64,000 nucleotides of DNA from Trichosporon coremiiforme (taxonomy: Eukaryota; Basidiomycota; Tremellomycetes; Trichosporonales; Trichosporonaceae): positions 372,001 through 436,000 of the forward strand of contig BCJJ01000004.1 of assembly GCA_039545355.1 (NCBI GenBank), given 5' to 3'. The translations under genes and the position numbers were made by a program. Below the pieces are notes generated by a model that searched no databases, was not told the origin of the DNA, and saw only the letters and a list, made by a program, of their open reading frames with translations. Position 1 is the first letter of the stretch. The number at the start of each line of letters is the position of its first letter. Shown one piece after another: positions 1 to 10,089 of this stretch.

Positions 1-33
1 GCACGATGCATTGATGGTGGTACACTAGATGGT

Positions 34-1464
34 CTACTTGGCCTCGGCGGCCCACCCCCTCCGGCCAGCGACGATGGCAGCTTGCTCGATGGTCCAAACG
101 ACAGCCTTGATCCAGTTGAACAGCTCGCGGACAGCCTCGTCCATACGCTCCGGGTCGTCGACGAGGCGTTTTCTTCCCCCTCCTCCACCTCCTGCTCTTC
201 CTCTTCCGTCACCCTTCGCATCCTCGCTTCCTCGCTCTCCAGCCTGCTGAGACTGCTGGTTTTGCTCCTGGGCTAGTTGCTGCGCCTGAGCCTGCGCCTG
301 CGCCAGATTGTGCTTCTCGAACGCAACCCGTTCCGCTACGGACATGGCAGCGGCGTACGCATCGTGCTGGAGCCGCTCGCGCTCCGCCCGATCAAGTTGC
401 GCGTGCTGCGCATGCCGGAGACGCTCCGCATGCCTCTCGAGTCTCTGTCGCTCGAGGGCATCCGCATGCGCCGCGTGCCGCTCGTACTCGTCCGGATCTG
501 AGTCGACCTCACCCTCGTGCGTGTGCGTGTGTTCGTGGTCGTGATGTCCATGATCGTGCTCGAGGTGATGATGGTGGTGGTGACAGTCGTCGTACCCCGC
601 GTCGTCGTGCACATGCGCATGGTCGTGGTCGTGGACGTGCTCGTGGTCATGCTCGTGATCGTGCGAGCAGCAGTCGCAGCACTCCTCGTCCTCAGTGTCG
701 TAGTAGTAGTACTCGTCCGAACCCGAGTGAGCTGACCCGGGGTACTCGTGTGCATGTCTGCATGTTAGCTTTCTGGTACCTATCCACTGCCCAGCTCGCA
801 GTGACAGGGGACGCAGAGAGGAGACGTACCCGTTCCGACCACAAGTGCATTCGCCCAGGTCCTCGGGGTCCTGGACGGCGACCTGCTTTCCCTTCAGGTT
901 CACAGCGGCAACCCCCTCACGATATCCCTTCAGCTCCTTCTGCATGCGCATGAGCTTTGCCTTCTCGCGGTCGAGCGTGAGCTTGGCTTCGAACAGCGCC
1001 GCCAAGCTGGCGGGGAGGTCTATCGGCAGACCCTGCCCCGATGGCGGGAGATTTGGCAGCATGGAGACGTTGGGCTGCGCCCCGTTGCCAGCGCCGAGGG
1101 GAGGGGTATGACCGTTCGCCCTAAGTCCGGCGTCGACCACTCCAGCAGCGGCGCCGGCGATGACGGACAGTTGACTCGGCGTCAGACTCGGCAGCTGTCC
1201 GAGCTGGGACAGCGCCGACGTCGACCAGCTCTGGAACGCAGAGGGGAAGTTCGGGTCCGTCGGGTCCAGGCTCGCGTTCACACCCATAGCACCCAGACCC
1301 ATGGCACTGGCCAACCCTGGGCTCGCGAGCGCTCCGGGGAAGCTAGCGAACATGTCCTCGGCGACATCAGAGGGCACACCGGACGAGGGCCGGGAGGTCG
1401 CCGCAGAAGAAACTTTCGGCTTCGGCGGCGGCCGCTTATTCGTGCGCGGCTTCGAGCGCCCCAT
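34..1464 (-). CDS. His/Cys-rich acidic protein, function unknown
   Basis: Two exons (1464-830 and 757-34) joined across a 72-nt intron (donor GTACGT at 829, branch-like CTAAC, acceptor CAG ending at 758) give 452 residues. The N-terminus is basic (MGRSKPRTNKR) and Ser/Pro-rich. Residues around 150-185 are a Leu/Lys/Glu-rich helical stretch, followed by a CTCG pair near residue 209. After the intron comes a tract of roughly 85 residues with EECCDCC, many HDHEHD-type alternations and a run of six His. Then follows a long Arg/Glu/Gln/Ala-rich helix and a C-terminal block ending near NWIKAVVWTIEQAA. The His/Cys tract suggests metal binding, which is inference. I do not recognise the family; a distant relation to fungal Nst1-like stress proteins crossed my mind but the diagnostic motif is not there. 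The intron is a multiple of three and open, so an unspliced form would add 24 residues in frame. Start chosen as the first ATG after an upstream stop; it is divergent from the GAR transformylase gene. Confidence 0.75.
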   Translation of the reverse strand: MGRSKPRTNKRPPPKPKVSSAATSRPSSGVPSDVAEDMFASFPGALASPGLASAMGLGAMGVNASLDPTDPNFPSAFQSWSTSALSQLGQLPSLTPSQLSVIAGAAAGVVDAGLRANGHTPPLGAGNGAQPNVSMLPNLPPSGQGLPIDLPASLAALFEAKLTLDREKAKLMRMQKELKGYREGVAAVNLKGKQVAVQDPEDLGECTCGRNGYVSSLRPLSLRAGQWIGTRKLTCRHAHEYPGSAHSGSDEYYYYDTEDEECCDCCSHDHEHDHEHVHDHDHAHVHDDAGYDDCHHHHHHLEHDHGHHDHEHTHTHEGEVDSDPDEYERHAAHADALERQRLERHAERLRHAQHAQLDRAERERLQHDAYAAAMSVAERVAFEKHNLAQAQAQAQQLAQEQNQQSQQAGERGSEDAKGDGRGRAGGGGGGRKRLVDDPERMDEAVRELFNWIKAVVWTIEQAAIVAGRRGWAAEAK

Positions 1465-2115
1465 TGTGCTGCTTAGTTGGGCAGCTAAAGAGGCGCAGAG
1501 TGGTCGGGTAGGTCGCGCACGAGCTCAATCAAGAGACCAGACAACAGCTGCTGGTCGAAGTCCGAGTCGGCCGAGGGAAGGCGTGAGTGATGGAGTGGCG
1601 ATGCAGGCGAGAGCGGGTCGAGAGTGGAGTAGAAGGCCGGTCCTCTCGCGTTGTCTATCCGTACACGGGTCGACAGATGATATGGTTATGGGCTAGGTGT
1701 AGAGGTGTGCGTACAAGTCGGCGACGGACAAGGCTTTCGACGGTCACTGAGTCGCGGTCACTGGTCAGAGATCTCCAGGCGGTCGCTTGCTGGCTGTGCG
1801 TACGCTGGCCCAGGCCCTGGTTCAAATAGGCTTATCACATGACTAATCCAACTCCCCCCGAGCAATTAGGATGCGTTTGTAATGGCTGAAATGCCTTTGC
1901 CATACACGTCATACTCGGGCCAAAATCTGTGCGCCAGGCGGGCTCTAATCTTGTCTTTCAAGTTATGCCAGGGTAGAGTTATAGCTGGTGGAGGCTGTGG
2001 AGGCAGGCAGAGTGGAGGTCCAGACGCTCCGGCGGACTCGGTATCTTGCGAAAACGGAAATGTTCAAAATCAGTTGGCTTCTGTAGTTGCTCCGCCGCTT
2101 CAGCCATCAACAGCC
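1465..2115. other. Divergent intergenic region, probable shared promoter
   Basis: The 651 bp lie between two start codons pointing outward, the His-rich gene to the left and GAR transformylase to the right. I see no convincing ORF and no strong motif; it must contain both promoters and 5' leaders. Confidence 0.5.
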
Positions 2116-3124
2116 ATGCCGACTCTGCACGAGACGATCGAGCCCGAGAAGCGCGTCCGCCGCGTCACCGTGCTTATCAGTGGTAGCGGTACGTGTTCCC
2201 CTTCCTGCCCTCTCAACTCTGCCTTCCTCACCCATTCCCCCCCCCCCCCCCCGTGTTCCCTCGTTGTCCGTCCGAGGTCCCACGAGTTATCGAAGACGCA
2301 TCTTGCTAACCTTAGGCTCCAACCTCCAGGCCCTTCTCGACTCTTCGCTGACCGAGCGCCTCCCGAATGCTCAGGTCACATTCGTCCTCTCGTCGCGCTC
2401 GAACGCGTACGGCCTTGAGCGTGCGAAGAACAATTCGCCGCAGGTCCCGACAGCTGTCTGCGCGCTAAAGACCTTCCTGAACCGCAACCCGGGCTCCGAG
2501 CGAACGAACTACGACGCCGAGGTAGCTCGTCTCGTCCTCGAGAGCAAGCCGGACCTCGTCGTGCTCGCTGGATGGATGCACATTCTGTCCGACGCCTTCC
2601 TCGACATTCTCGACGGCCGCGCCCCGCCCCCGGCCAAGCCTGCGCTTCCCCCGCCCCCTCCCTCTGCCGCGTCTGACGCCGAGAAGTCCCACGTCAAGGC
2701 TTCCGAGCTGCAGCAGTCCGAGACGAGGCCGAGCCTCCCCCCGCCCCCCGTGCACCAGCACTTCCCGATCCCCTGCATCAACCTGCACCCCGCTCTTCCC
2801 GGCGCGTTCGATGGCGCCAACGCCATCGGACGTGCTTTCGAGGCTGGACAAAACGGAGACATCGAGAAGACGGGTGTCATGGTGCACCGCGTCATTCGCG
2901 AGGTTGACCGCGGAGAGCCCCTCGTCGTCCGCGAGATCCCGATCCGTAAGGAGGAGACTCTCGAGCAGCTCGAGAACCGTATCCACGAGGTCGAGCACGA
3001 GATCATTGTCGAGGGCGCCAAGCTCGTTCTTGAGGAGCTCGAGAAGGAGGAGGCCGAGGCTGCGGCCGATGTGACGGACAAGCTCAACAAGCTGGACGTC
3101 AAGGACGAGGAGAAGACTGAGTAG
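2116..3124 (+). CDS. ADE8: Phosphoribosylglycinamide formyltransferase (GAR transformylase)
   Basis: Exons 2116-2188 and 2316-3124 encode 293 residues. The enzyme transfers a formyl group from 10-formyl-tetrahydrofolate to glycinamide ribonucleotide, third step of de novo purine synthesis, in the cytosol. The 127-nt intron splits the nucleotide-binding loop ISGSGSNLQ (residues 21-29), which fixes the splice. Other family signatures are SNAYGLERA (53-61), DLVVLAGWMHILS (104-116), the catalytic pair in INLHP (N180, H182, equivalent to E. coli PurN N106 and H108) and EVDRGEP with D222 (PurN D144). It is a monofunctional enzyme as in yeast ADE8. Unusual: about 49 extra residues, Pro-rich at both ends and charged in the middle (about 125-173), sit just before the catalytic NLHP strand, and a Glu/Ala-rich C-terminal tail follows the core. 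The intron carries a 16-nt C run. Start is the first ATG giving a family-like N-terminus. Confidence 0.95.
2237..2252. repeat. Poly-C run in ADE8 intron
   Basis: Sixteen consecutive C residues lie inside the single intron of the GAR transformylase gene, upstream of the branch site. It serves as the polypyrimidine-rich part of the intron and is likely length-variable. Confidence 0.9.
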
Positions 3125-3392
3125 GCTTAAGTTTTGTTAGGTTAGCATTAGTAGGGGAGGGTTAAGGGGTAGACAAGACAATGATAGGCTTGGGTATCAT
3201 CTAGCACAGCTGCTGTGTGCAGCTGAGATTATGCATATGTGACTTTCTGTATCTGAAGCCCCTCTTCGTCAGCTTATCGTCTGTGAAAGCCGAGTGTGTT
3301 ACGTAAAGAGCCGCGACTTGCGACCTCCACCGGAATGGTACGTCTCGAGCGTCGGTCGATCGCGATCTCTCGCAACAACACCCTTCGGCACG

Positions 3393-4246
3393 ATGGGTAA
3401 GCAGAGGACATGCCTTAAAGCTGACGGCCAGGACTGCTCACTATTATCCGGAAAAACAAGGCGAAGGCGCGCGAAATGCGTGTCCTGTTCCTGTGAGCTG
3501 GCATTCTCCCAGTGTAGCTAACGACCAGCGGACTCGACAACGCAGGGAAGACGACGATCCTGAAACGCCTGACGGGCGGCGACGTGCGCGAGGTCTCTCC
3601 GACACTGGGATTCAACATCACGACACTTGTGCGAACGATCGGGTCGACTGCCGGCGCCGAGAACGCGGCCGCTGCGTCGGGCGCCCCCGACTCCTCTGGC
3701 TCAGGCTCAGCTCCGACACCAGTCGACGGCGCCGGGGACAGTTACACGCTGAACGTGTGGGACGTGGGCGGCCAGCGTACGCTGCGCCCGTACTGGCGAA
3801 ACTACTTCGAGTCGACGGACGCGGTGGTGTGGGTCGTCGACTCGTCGGACACGTTGAGATTGGACGACTGCTCGAACGAGCTGAGGCAGCTTCTATCCGA
3901 ACAGCGGTTGGCGGGGTGTACCCTCCTCGTGCTCGCGAACAAGCAGGATCTGGCGGGATCCCTCTCCATGGAGCAAGTGCGGGATCAGCTCCACCTCAAC
4001 ACCATCGAGAGCCATACCTGGCGCATCCTGCCTTGCTCGGCCATCACGGGTGAGGGACTCGATGGGGCTATGGACTGGGTCACGGCCGAGGTCGCGAGTC
4101 GGCTGTACTATGGAGGCAGGAGCGCTGTGAATCCGGGGGTCATTCACGAAGAGGGAAGAGAGACGGCGGTGACGGACGAGATCGCGACGCAGGTCGAGAC
4201 ACCGGACCAGGCCGTGGCGACGAGGGCGGTCGCAACAGCGGCATAA
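3393..4246 (+). CDS. ARL2: ADP-ribosylation factor-like GTPase 2 (ARL2 / Alp41 / Cin4 type)
   Basis: Three coding exons, 3393-3396 (only ATGG), 3432-3492 and 3529-4246, encode 260 residues; the introns are 35 and 36 nt. ARL2 is a small GTPase acting with tubulin cofactor D in tubulin folding and microtubule function. The N-terminus MGLLTIIRKNKAKAREMR matches ARL2 closely and confirms the tiny first exon. G motifs: GLDNAGKTT (23-31), switch I SPTLGFN, switch II WDVGGQRTLRPYWRNYFEST, NKQD, and CSAITG. Two departures from the usual length of about 185: roughly 34 extra Ala/Gly/Ser/Pro residues in the interswitch between NITTL and YTLNVWDVGGQ, and a C-terminal extension of about 45 residues after SRLYYGG. 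All nucleotide-binding residues look intact, so it should be functional. The assignment to ARL2 rather than another ARF-like protein rests on LLTI, ESTDAVVWVVDS and the LAG-T-L-ANKQD stretch. Confidence 0.93.
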
Positions 4247-4582
4247 CAGTTGTACACTAGATATAATCACCATGCATTCATCACATTTAGTTCACTCCTG
4301 CACTCAGTACCGCTTACTTCACTCCTTCGTCCACGCCGTCGCCGCCCAGTCCGCTCGAGCTTCGAGCATGCCCGAGCACGCGCCCAAGCACGCGTCGTTG
4401 GGTAATCTCGTGCCGCACCTGAGCCGCTCGCCCCTAATCTCATCGCCTAATCTGCTTCCGTATGACGCACCACCATGTGCCACAATCTTCGGCCGAGACC
4501 GCCGAGTGGTCGACCCAGCATCAACCAAGCCGCATTGTGCATAGCTCGTGCTTTCTTTCCATCTCCATCACGAAAACCGACA
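4247..4582. other. Intergenic, pyrimidine-rich leader region
   Basis: The stretch between ARL2 and the CCDC124-type gene holds no ORF of its own that I can support. It is rich in C and T from about 4280 to 4470, as expected for a promoter and 5' leader of the downstream gene. Confidence 0.5.
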
Positions 4583-5494
4583 ATGGCGCCCAAGGGAGGA
4601 AACGCGAAGAAGGAGTCTGGCCGTGCCAAGAAGGCCGAGAACGAGGTGAGCACCTGGTCTGACTGCGCTGTGCCCCGGCAGGTGACTTGGCTCGTGTTAG
4701 AGCTCCAAGCCGAGCCGGGAAGTGTTGTCACACGAGCTGCACACTGTAAACAGCGAGCTAACACCCCACAGGCGAAGAAGGCCGAGGCCGCCGCTGCTCA
4801 GAAGGAGAAGGCTGAGGCGGACAAGTGGAAGTCTGGCGGTACGTCTCGAGCATCGTAGCTTACGGACCAGTCCACGAAGCTGACAATCGTAGCGAAGGGC
4901 GCGTCCAAGGCGGAAATGGCTGCGGCGAAGCAGGCCGAGGCAGCGGCCAAGAAGGCCGAGCGCGAGGCCCTCCTCGCGGCCGAGGAGGCGTCGCTGCCGA
5001 CGAAGAAGGCGGCTCCGAAGGCGGGCCAGAAGAAGAAGCCCGCCGCCGGCGGATTCGCCAAGACGAATGCGGGCGTGAGCGCCTTCCGAACCGACGACCC
5101 GCAGGGACTCCGCCGCGACCCGGACCGCGAGGTGCAGAGCCTCACTGCCGTCGGTGTCGACGAGATGCTCGAGGCGCTCGAGATCGTCAATGAGAAGACG
5201 GACAAGAGCTCGCAGGGCACCAAGGCCGCCGGCATCGACACGCACCCCGAGCGCCGCGTCAAGGCCGCCTTCAACGCGTACCTCGACCGCGAACTGCCCA
5301 AGTACAAGGAGGAGTACCCCGGCCTCCGCCAGAATCAGTACCGCGATCGCCTGTGGGACAAGTTCCAGAAGTCGAGCGACAACCCCATGAACCAGCTCCA
5401 CCTCAAGTACAACGCGACAAAGGAGGAGAAGCTCGCCGTGTACCAGGAGACGGCGCGCGCGAGGGAGCAGAAGTACGCTTCCCGCGACGACTAG
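4583..5494 (+). CDS. CCDC124/Lso2-family ribosome-associated coiled-coil protein
   Basis: Exons 4583-4645, 4772-4838 and 4893-5494 (introns 126 and 54 nt) encode 243 residues. Known members (yeast Lso2, human CCDC124) bind idle 80S ribosomes during stasis and help their recovery. The first 100 residues are a Lys/Ala/Glu-rich basic helix, the part that threads along the ribosome in characterised members. The C-terminal family domain spans about 131-211, with the signatures DTHPERRVKAAFNAY (158-172), a PKYKEEYPGLRQ helix and the diagnostic SSDNPMNQ near 204-211. A Lys/Ala/Gly-rich linker lies between. The start ATG is in a good context (gacaATGG). It is convergent with the BCAS3 gene 209 bp downstream, so the two 3' ends share this short gap. 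Family call is firm; the exact yeast role is inferred. Confidence 0.9.
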
Positions 5495-5703
5495 GCGGAT
5501 CGGGCAGAGAGCCTTCAGCAGTGCACGTATGACTAGAGGAATGCATACAGTATACATATGGTTTGAAGTGAACAAATGAAGTCTCGTTGGTGGTTATGTT
5601 GTTGTTGTTGCCTGTTTAGTGCTAATGTTGGTTGGGGTTATGTTAAACTTCTGAATCTTCTTTCTGTTCTATCGCGCGTTCTTGTCAAGCTTGGAATGTC
5701 GAA

Positions 5704-8672
5704 TCACAAAACTTGCTGCTGCTGCTTCTTTTTCTTTTTCTGCGTCTTTTGCTGGTTGCGCCGCTCCTCCTCCTCTTCGTCGAGTAAGCCGAGAACGAGG
5801 TCATCCGGCCCGCCGTCGTCCTCAACCGCACGAGCGTACTCTGCCTCCCACCCGTCGTCCCAGTCGTCCTCGAGCGAGCCGTCCGTCGTCATCGGAGGCG
5901 GCACGTCCTCACCCTCAGCGGGCATGGGCGAGTCGCAACTGCTGCCGAGCGTGCCGCTGACGCGGCGCGAAGCACGGGCATACTCGCGCCTCACGCGGCC
6001 GACACCCTCGCCGACGCTCGAGGCGACGTGCCGGATCGGAATCGTGTTCCAGAGCGAGCTGCGGGGCGATCCGTTCGGCAAGTGCGGGAGAGGCGTCGCA
6101 GATGGCCGCGACTCGATGACCGAATGAAGGGCAGAGCCCAAACCTTCGTCGAGCGAGTGCGAGTCTGGCGTGCCAGAGTGCAGCTCGACCTCGGGTCGGA
6201 AGCTGAGCCGATGAGTGCGTGCCTCCTTGTCCAGAACTGAGAGAGGCGTGTAGTCGTCCGTCGGCACCGCGGCGTAGAAGTTGACCTGGCGCGAGAGGTA
6301 AATCGACGTCGGTAAGATGCGCGGCGAGCCACTGCACGTCCGGATCTCGGCATGGTACAAGCTCTTGCTGGGAATCGGTTCGGGAGTCTTGGTCTTTGGC
6401 GGAGGAGCGAGCGGCACAGCGCGCTCGCCGGCCCCTTGACCTAAAGGCAGTAGCCAGCGCGCCTTGACCTTGCTCTCGACACCCAGATCGCCGCTAGGCC
6501 GGAGCCGCATCATCTCAGTCAGGTTCGAGACGCGGCGACGGTGGTCATACTTCGACGGCGAAATCGTCGTCGGGCTAGTCGCAAAGACGTCCAGGCGGAC
6601 GAGCTCGAGCTGCCCAAAGACGGGGCGGTATAAAACGAGGTCCTGACAGAGCCTGCCCTTGCCGATTGGGTTGGCGCGGGTAGCAGTAAAGGCCGCCGAG
6701 GTAAGCGTGTACGGTCGGATGTCGGCTTCACCCTCTTCCTGAGCGGGGACTGGCGGGCGCAGACGAGCGCAAGCTCCCACCTCGACGGACAGTGCCGATA
6801 ACTCGGCGGGGTTGCGGATCTTCGTCGGCACATGGCTGGACGCCGACGGCTTACCGCCGTCAGGACAGATTGGGAATACGTCTGCTTGTCAGTTCATCAA
6901 GCAATTACTAACTTACGAAGCGTGCCCTTCGCCGTTCCAACTGCTACCCATCGATCATCGGCGGACCAGGTGACGGAGCACACGCTTGCGGACGTGTTGC
7001 CCCGGCGTAAGATGTACGACTCCCAGACCTCGCCCTTCGGAGCGCGCTTGTTGCGCTTCGCAGTCGCACTGCGGGGCCGGACGTCGAAAACGTGGAACGC
7101 GCGACCGCCGACCGACGCCGCGAACAGCCGCGTCCCATCATTCGAGAACTCGAGGAAAGTGACAGGCTGGTTCTTCCGCGTCACCGTCGGGGCACGCTGC
7201 AGCTGCCCCGATGCCGTCGAGATTAAGAACCGGACGGGAGGAAGGCGGAAGTGCGCAATCAGCTCGGGCTCGGGCTTCAGGTCAATGATCTTGACCCATA
7301 TTCCCTTTAAGCGCGGCATGGCACCGCCTCCCTCGCCGAGACCGTCGTCCATGGAGCGGCTCTCTGAAGTAGCAACAGAGACGTTGTCGTCGTCTCCGAG
7401 GCCGCGCTCAACTGGTGCGCTGACTGCCATCCGTGCGTGGCTCGCGCTAGCCGCCCGCGCTCCCATCTTGATGCCAGACCACAGCCCACGTGCGACCCCG
7501 CCACCGATCTCCACCGCCGAGTTCAGCAGCGCAGCCTGCGTCGACTGGGGAGCAGGAGGCTGCGAGGCATCACTGGACGAGCGTGCCCGGGTCGACCCGG
7601 CGCAGACTACAGATCCCAATCCGTCGCTGCCAGGAACGGCGGCAGCTTCAGTGGTCGCGTAAGCCGCAAGCCGGCCGGACACGCTGGCGACAGGGAGCAT
7701 TCCGTCAGCACCAACGGGGAGATCGTGCACGGCGTGCAGAACCTTCAGCCCGCTGTCAAGGATATAGACTGACGGCGTCGGGTGCGAAGTCAGCTGGGAG
7801 TTAGCTGGGGACTTCGACTACTCAACTCACAAGCATGATGACGCGAGCCGACGATGTCACTCTCGCCGCCGCACCCGTGCCGAGGTCGAGGCGTCGAAAC
7901 GCCTTCCCATTCGTGAGGTCCAAGAGCACGAGAGCCTGGTTGCCGTTTGGCGAGCTGGTCCTGATCCGTTAGCTACTGCTTTCCCGAGGCACCTAGATAA
8001 CACTCACGTCATGGCAACAACGGGCCCGCGCCCCGCCCAGTGCGATCTTTCCAGTAGACGCGCTGAGGTGACGCTCTCGTGTCCGGGCGTACGGCCGCGC
8101 ACACCCGGCAAGGCGGAGTGCTTCACGTCGTCGGCGTAGGTGATGCTGGAAATAGACGCGATTTCGACGGGCGGCGGGTATTCCTCGCTGACGTGCGGGT
8201 CGTCGGGGATGGCGCTGTTCTCGAACGCGAACGCCTGCAATGCATGCGTCGGCGAGGTCAGGAGAAGGACTCGTGTGCGGCTATTGTCAGCTGTGAACCA
8301 AACGCGACAACCTCACGCAGGGGATGGGCCGAGTTGAGCGTGCTGCCAGACGGCGGACGTGTCCGACCCTACTGTTGGTGCCGGTGTTGCCGCCGGCATC
8401 GACACCTTGGAGGGCGAGCCGTTGAACGCGAAGCCACTCAGCTTCAGCCCTGCCAAGCTCGTGGGGAGCGTCAGCAGCGGAGAGAGCAGGGATGCAGGCG
8501 TGTCACTGTCGTTAGTCGTGCTGGTGGGAACTGGGGAGGTGGGGGAAGCTCACTCGACGGGTACCGCTGGAATGATGTCAGTAACTGTCTGGACGCGTTT
8601 GGTTGTGTATGTCCACTCACGGAATCCGGTGCGTTGGGCCCCCGCCTGAGTGTGAACATTGGGCGAGGGCAT
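5704..8672 (-). CDS. BCAS3-domain WD40 protein
   Basis: Seven exons are read on the minus strand: 8672-8621, 8566-8554 (13 nt), 8505-8317, 8280-8008, 7960-7831, 7793-6917 and 6881-5704. Together they encode 903 residues. Introns are 54, 48, 36, 47, 37 and 35 nt. The match is to the BCAS3/rudhira family: propeller blades RVLLLTSPTHALQAFAF, GNQALVLLDL and VYILDSGLKVLHAV, then SGRLAAYA, FSNDGTRLFAAS, AFHVFDVRP, WVAVGTAKGTLHVFPI-P-GGKP across exon 6/7, and further on LYRPVFGQLEL and KVKARWLLP. Animal BCAS3 works with PHAF1 at phosphoinositide-marked autophagosome sites; the role in fungi is inferred only. The C-terminus is acidic and ends in a Lys/Gln run. Exon 1 and the micro-exon are the least certain: retaining intron 1 (54 nt, open) also keeps frame. 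Domain evidence for exons 4-7 is strong. Confidence 0.87.
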
Positions 8673-10089
8673 TGTGATCCACTATGGAGGGTGCGAGAAT
8701 GGTTGAGGACGGGTTGGACGATGGTGAGGTTGTGGGGTTGGGGTTGGGGGAGGGGCGGGGTGACGGGGTGACGGAAGGTGATAAGGCTGATAGACGATAA
8801 GCCGTAGTCAAGTCGAGTTAGGTAGAAGGCAACAACGAGTGTAAAGAAGTGGATGGCAGTGACAGGGGGTGGATCGAGGAACGCAATGACAATGGGGTGA
8901 GCCAAGTAGACGAGCAGCGAGACAAGAGGCAAAGGCTAGGCCGAGTGTGGTCGTACTCGGGATGGGACGTGGTGATGCGCGGTGCTCCGCCCGAGTCGAC
9001 GCTGGGTGCTGGGTGTGTCGTTGTGTGGTTACGATCAGCGAGTGGCAAATCGCCCTGTTGACGAGCCGCCCGCCCTGCGCGCCCTGAGCCATGACACTGC
9101 GACTCGACAGTCGGATCCTCGGCTCGCGTTCCGGCTACTTACTTGCTTCAGGCTTCACCCTGCATCATCATTCCTCCATTCCTCACGTGGCCTGACCCTG
9201 CAACCGCTGCCAGCCCCAACACTCCCCAGCTAACCCAGCGTCCTATATCCCCGCAGCATAGCCTCCTGCAATACAGCTCCCCTTGTCCCTTTTATCATTC
9301 AGCGCCTTCGTGTTGTATTCTGTATTCGGCTGGTGCCTGTGCGGGGGCGGCGGTGTTCCGACGTGTGCAGCGTCCTCGTGGCTGAGGTTCTGGCAACTCG
9401 ACCTCCTCGATGACGTCCAGCAGGATACAGCAGCCCCCGTCCCCCGTTGCTACCCAGCAACCGGTCGGAATGACTAGAGCGCATTGCATGCCTCGGCGTC
9501 CTCTACTCACTCAACATGACTCACTGACTCGGTGTAAGCATTCTTCATCGCGGAACCGGCCGACGTCGACAACGCGTACTGCGCGTGCCGACCCCCCCCT
9601 CTATGTCCCTCCCTTGCCTGCCATCCCGCTTCTCCTTATGTCTGGTTCACCTCACTCCCGCCACTGAATGCACGCCTCACCCCGAACGTCATCTGTCTCT
9701 GTCTCCATTTTGCTCGCACTGACTTGCTAGGAATCACTTAAGCCGTTGACTGCGAACGTACTGATGCGCCGCAGATGCCGGTCACAAGCGTGACCTCACT
9801 CCAGTGACCTGGAACCCCACCAGACTAACCCCACTCTGACAGGTGCTGCGGGTCCGTCACTCAACCATGACCGCGCACCCACCTGTCACCATCGGCCGGG
9901 ACCGAGACACGGCCGTGTGGAGTTCGATGACGAGCCTCGTCCCCCGATTGCGATTGTCGTGACACTGCCGATCGCACCGACTTCCCACTCGGCTGGAAAC
10001 TCGTCATTGGCCAATTGGAGCGTTAATGGCTTGCTGCACCACACTGCCGAGATAATAGTAGCATACAACAGGTCGTCTGTATCCTGTAC
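8673..10089. other. Intergenic, 1.4 kb upstream of the BCAS3 gene
   Basis: This lies between the BCAS3 start and the RPA12 stop, both minus-strand. Around 8700-8780 it is strongly G-rich on plus (C-rich on the minus transcript), consistent with a BCAS3 leader. Short ORFs on both strands lack splice or family support. I see no gene. Confidence 0.5.

Noticed and set aside
336..755. Long Thr/Arg/Met-rich and Val-rich ORFs on both strands opposite the His tract
   Set aside because: They are shadow frames of the repetitive His/Asp codons in the real minus-strand gene.
2465..3102. Two minus-strand ORFs of 177 and 197 codons over ADE8
   Set aside because: Antisense shadows of a gene with clear catalytic motifs; no motifs of their own.
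4697..5575. 292-codon Leu/Arg-rich minus-strand ORF
   Set aside because: Antisense shadow of the CCDC124-type coding exons, created by GC-rich third positions.
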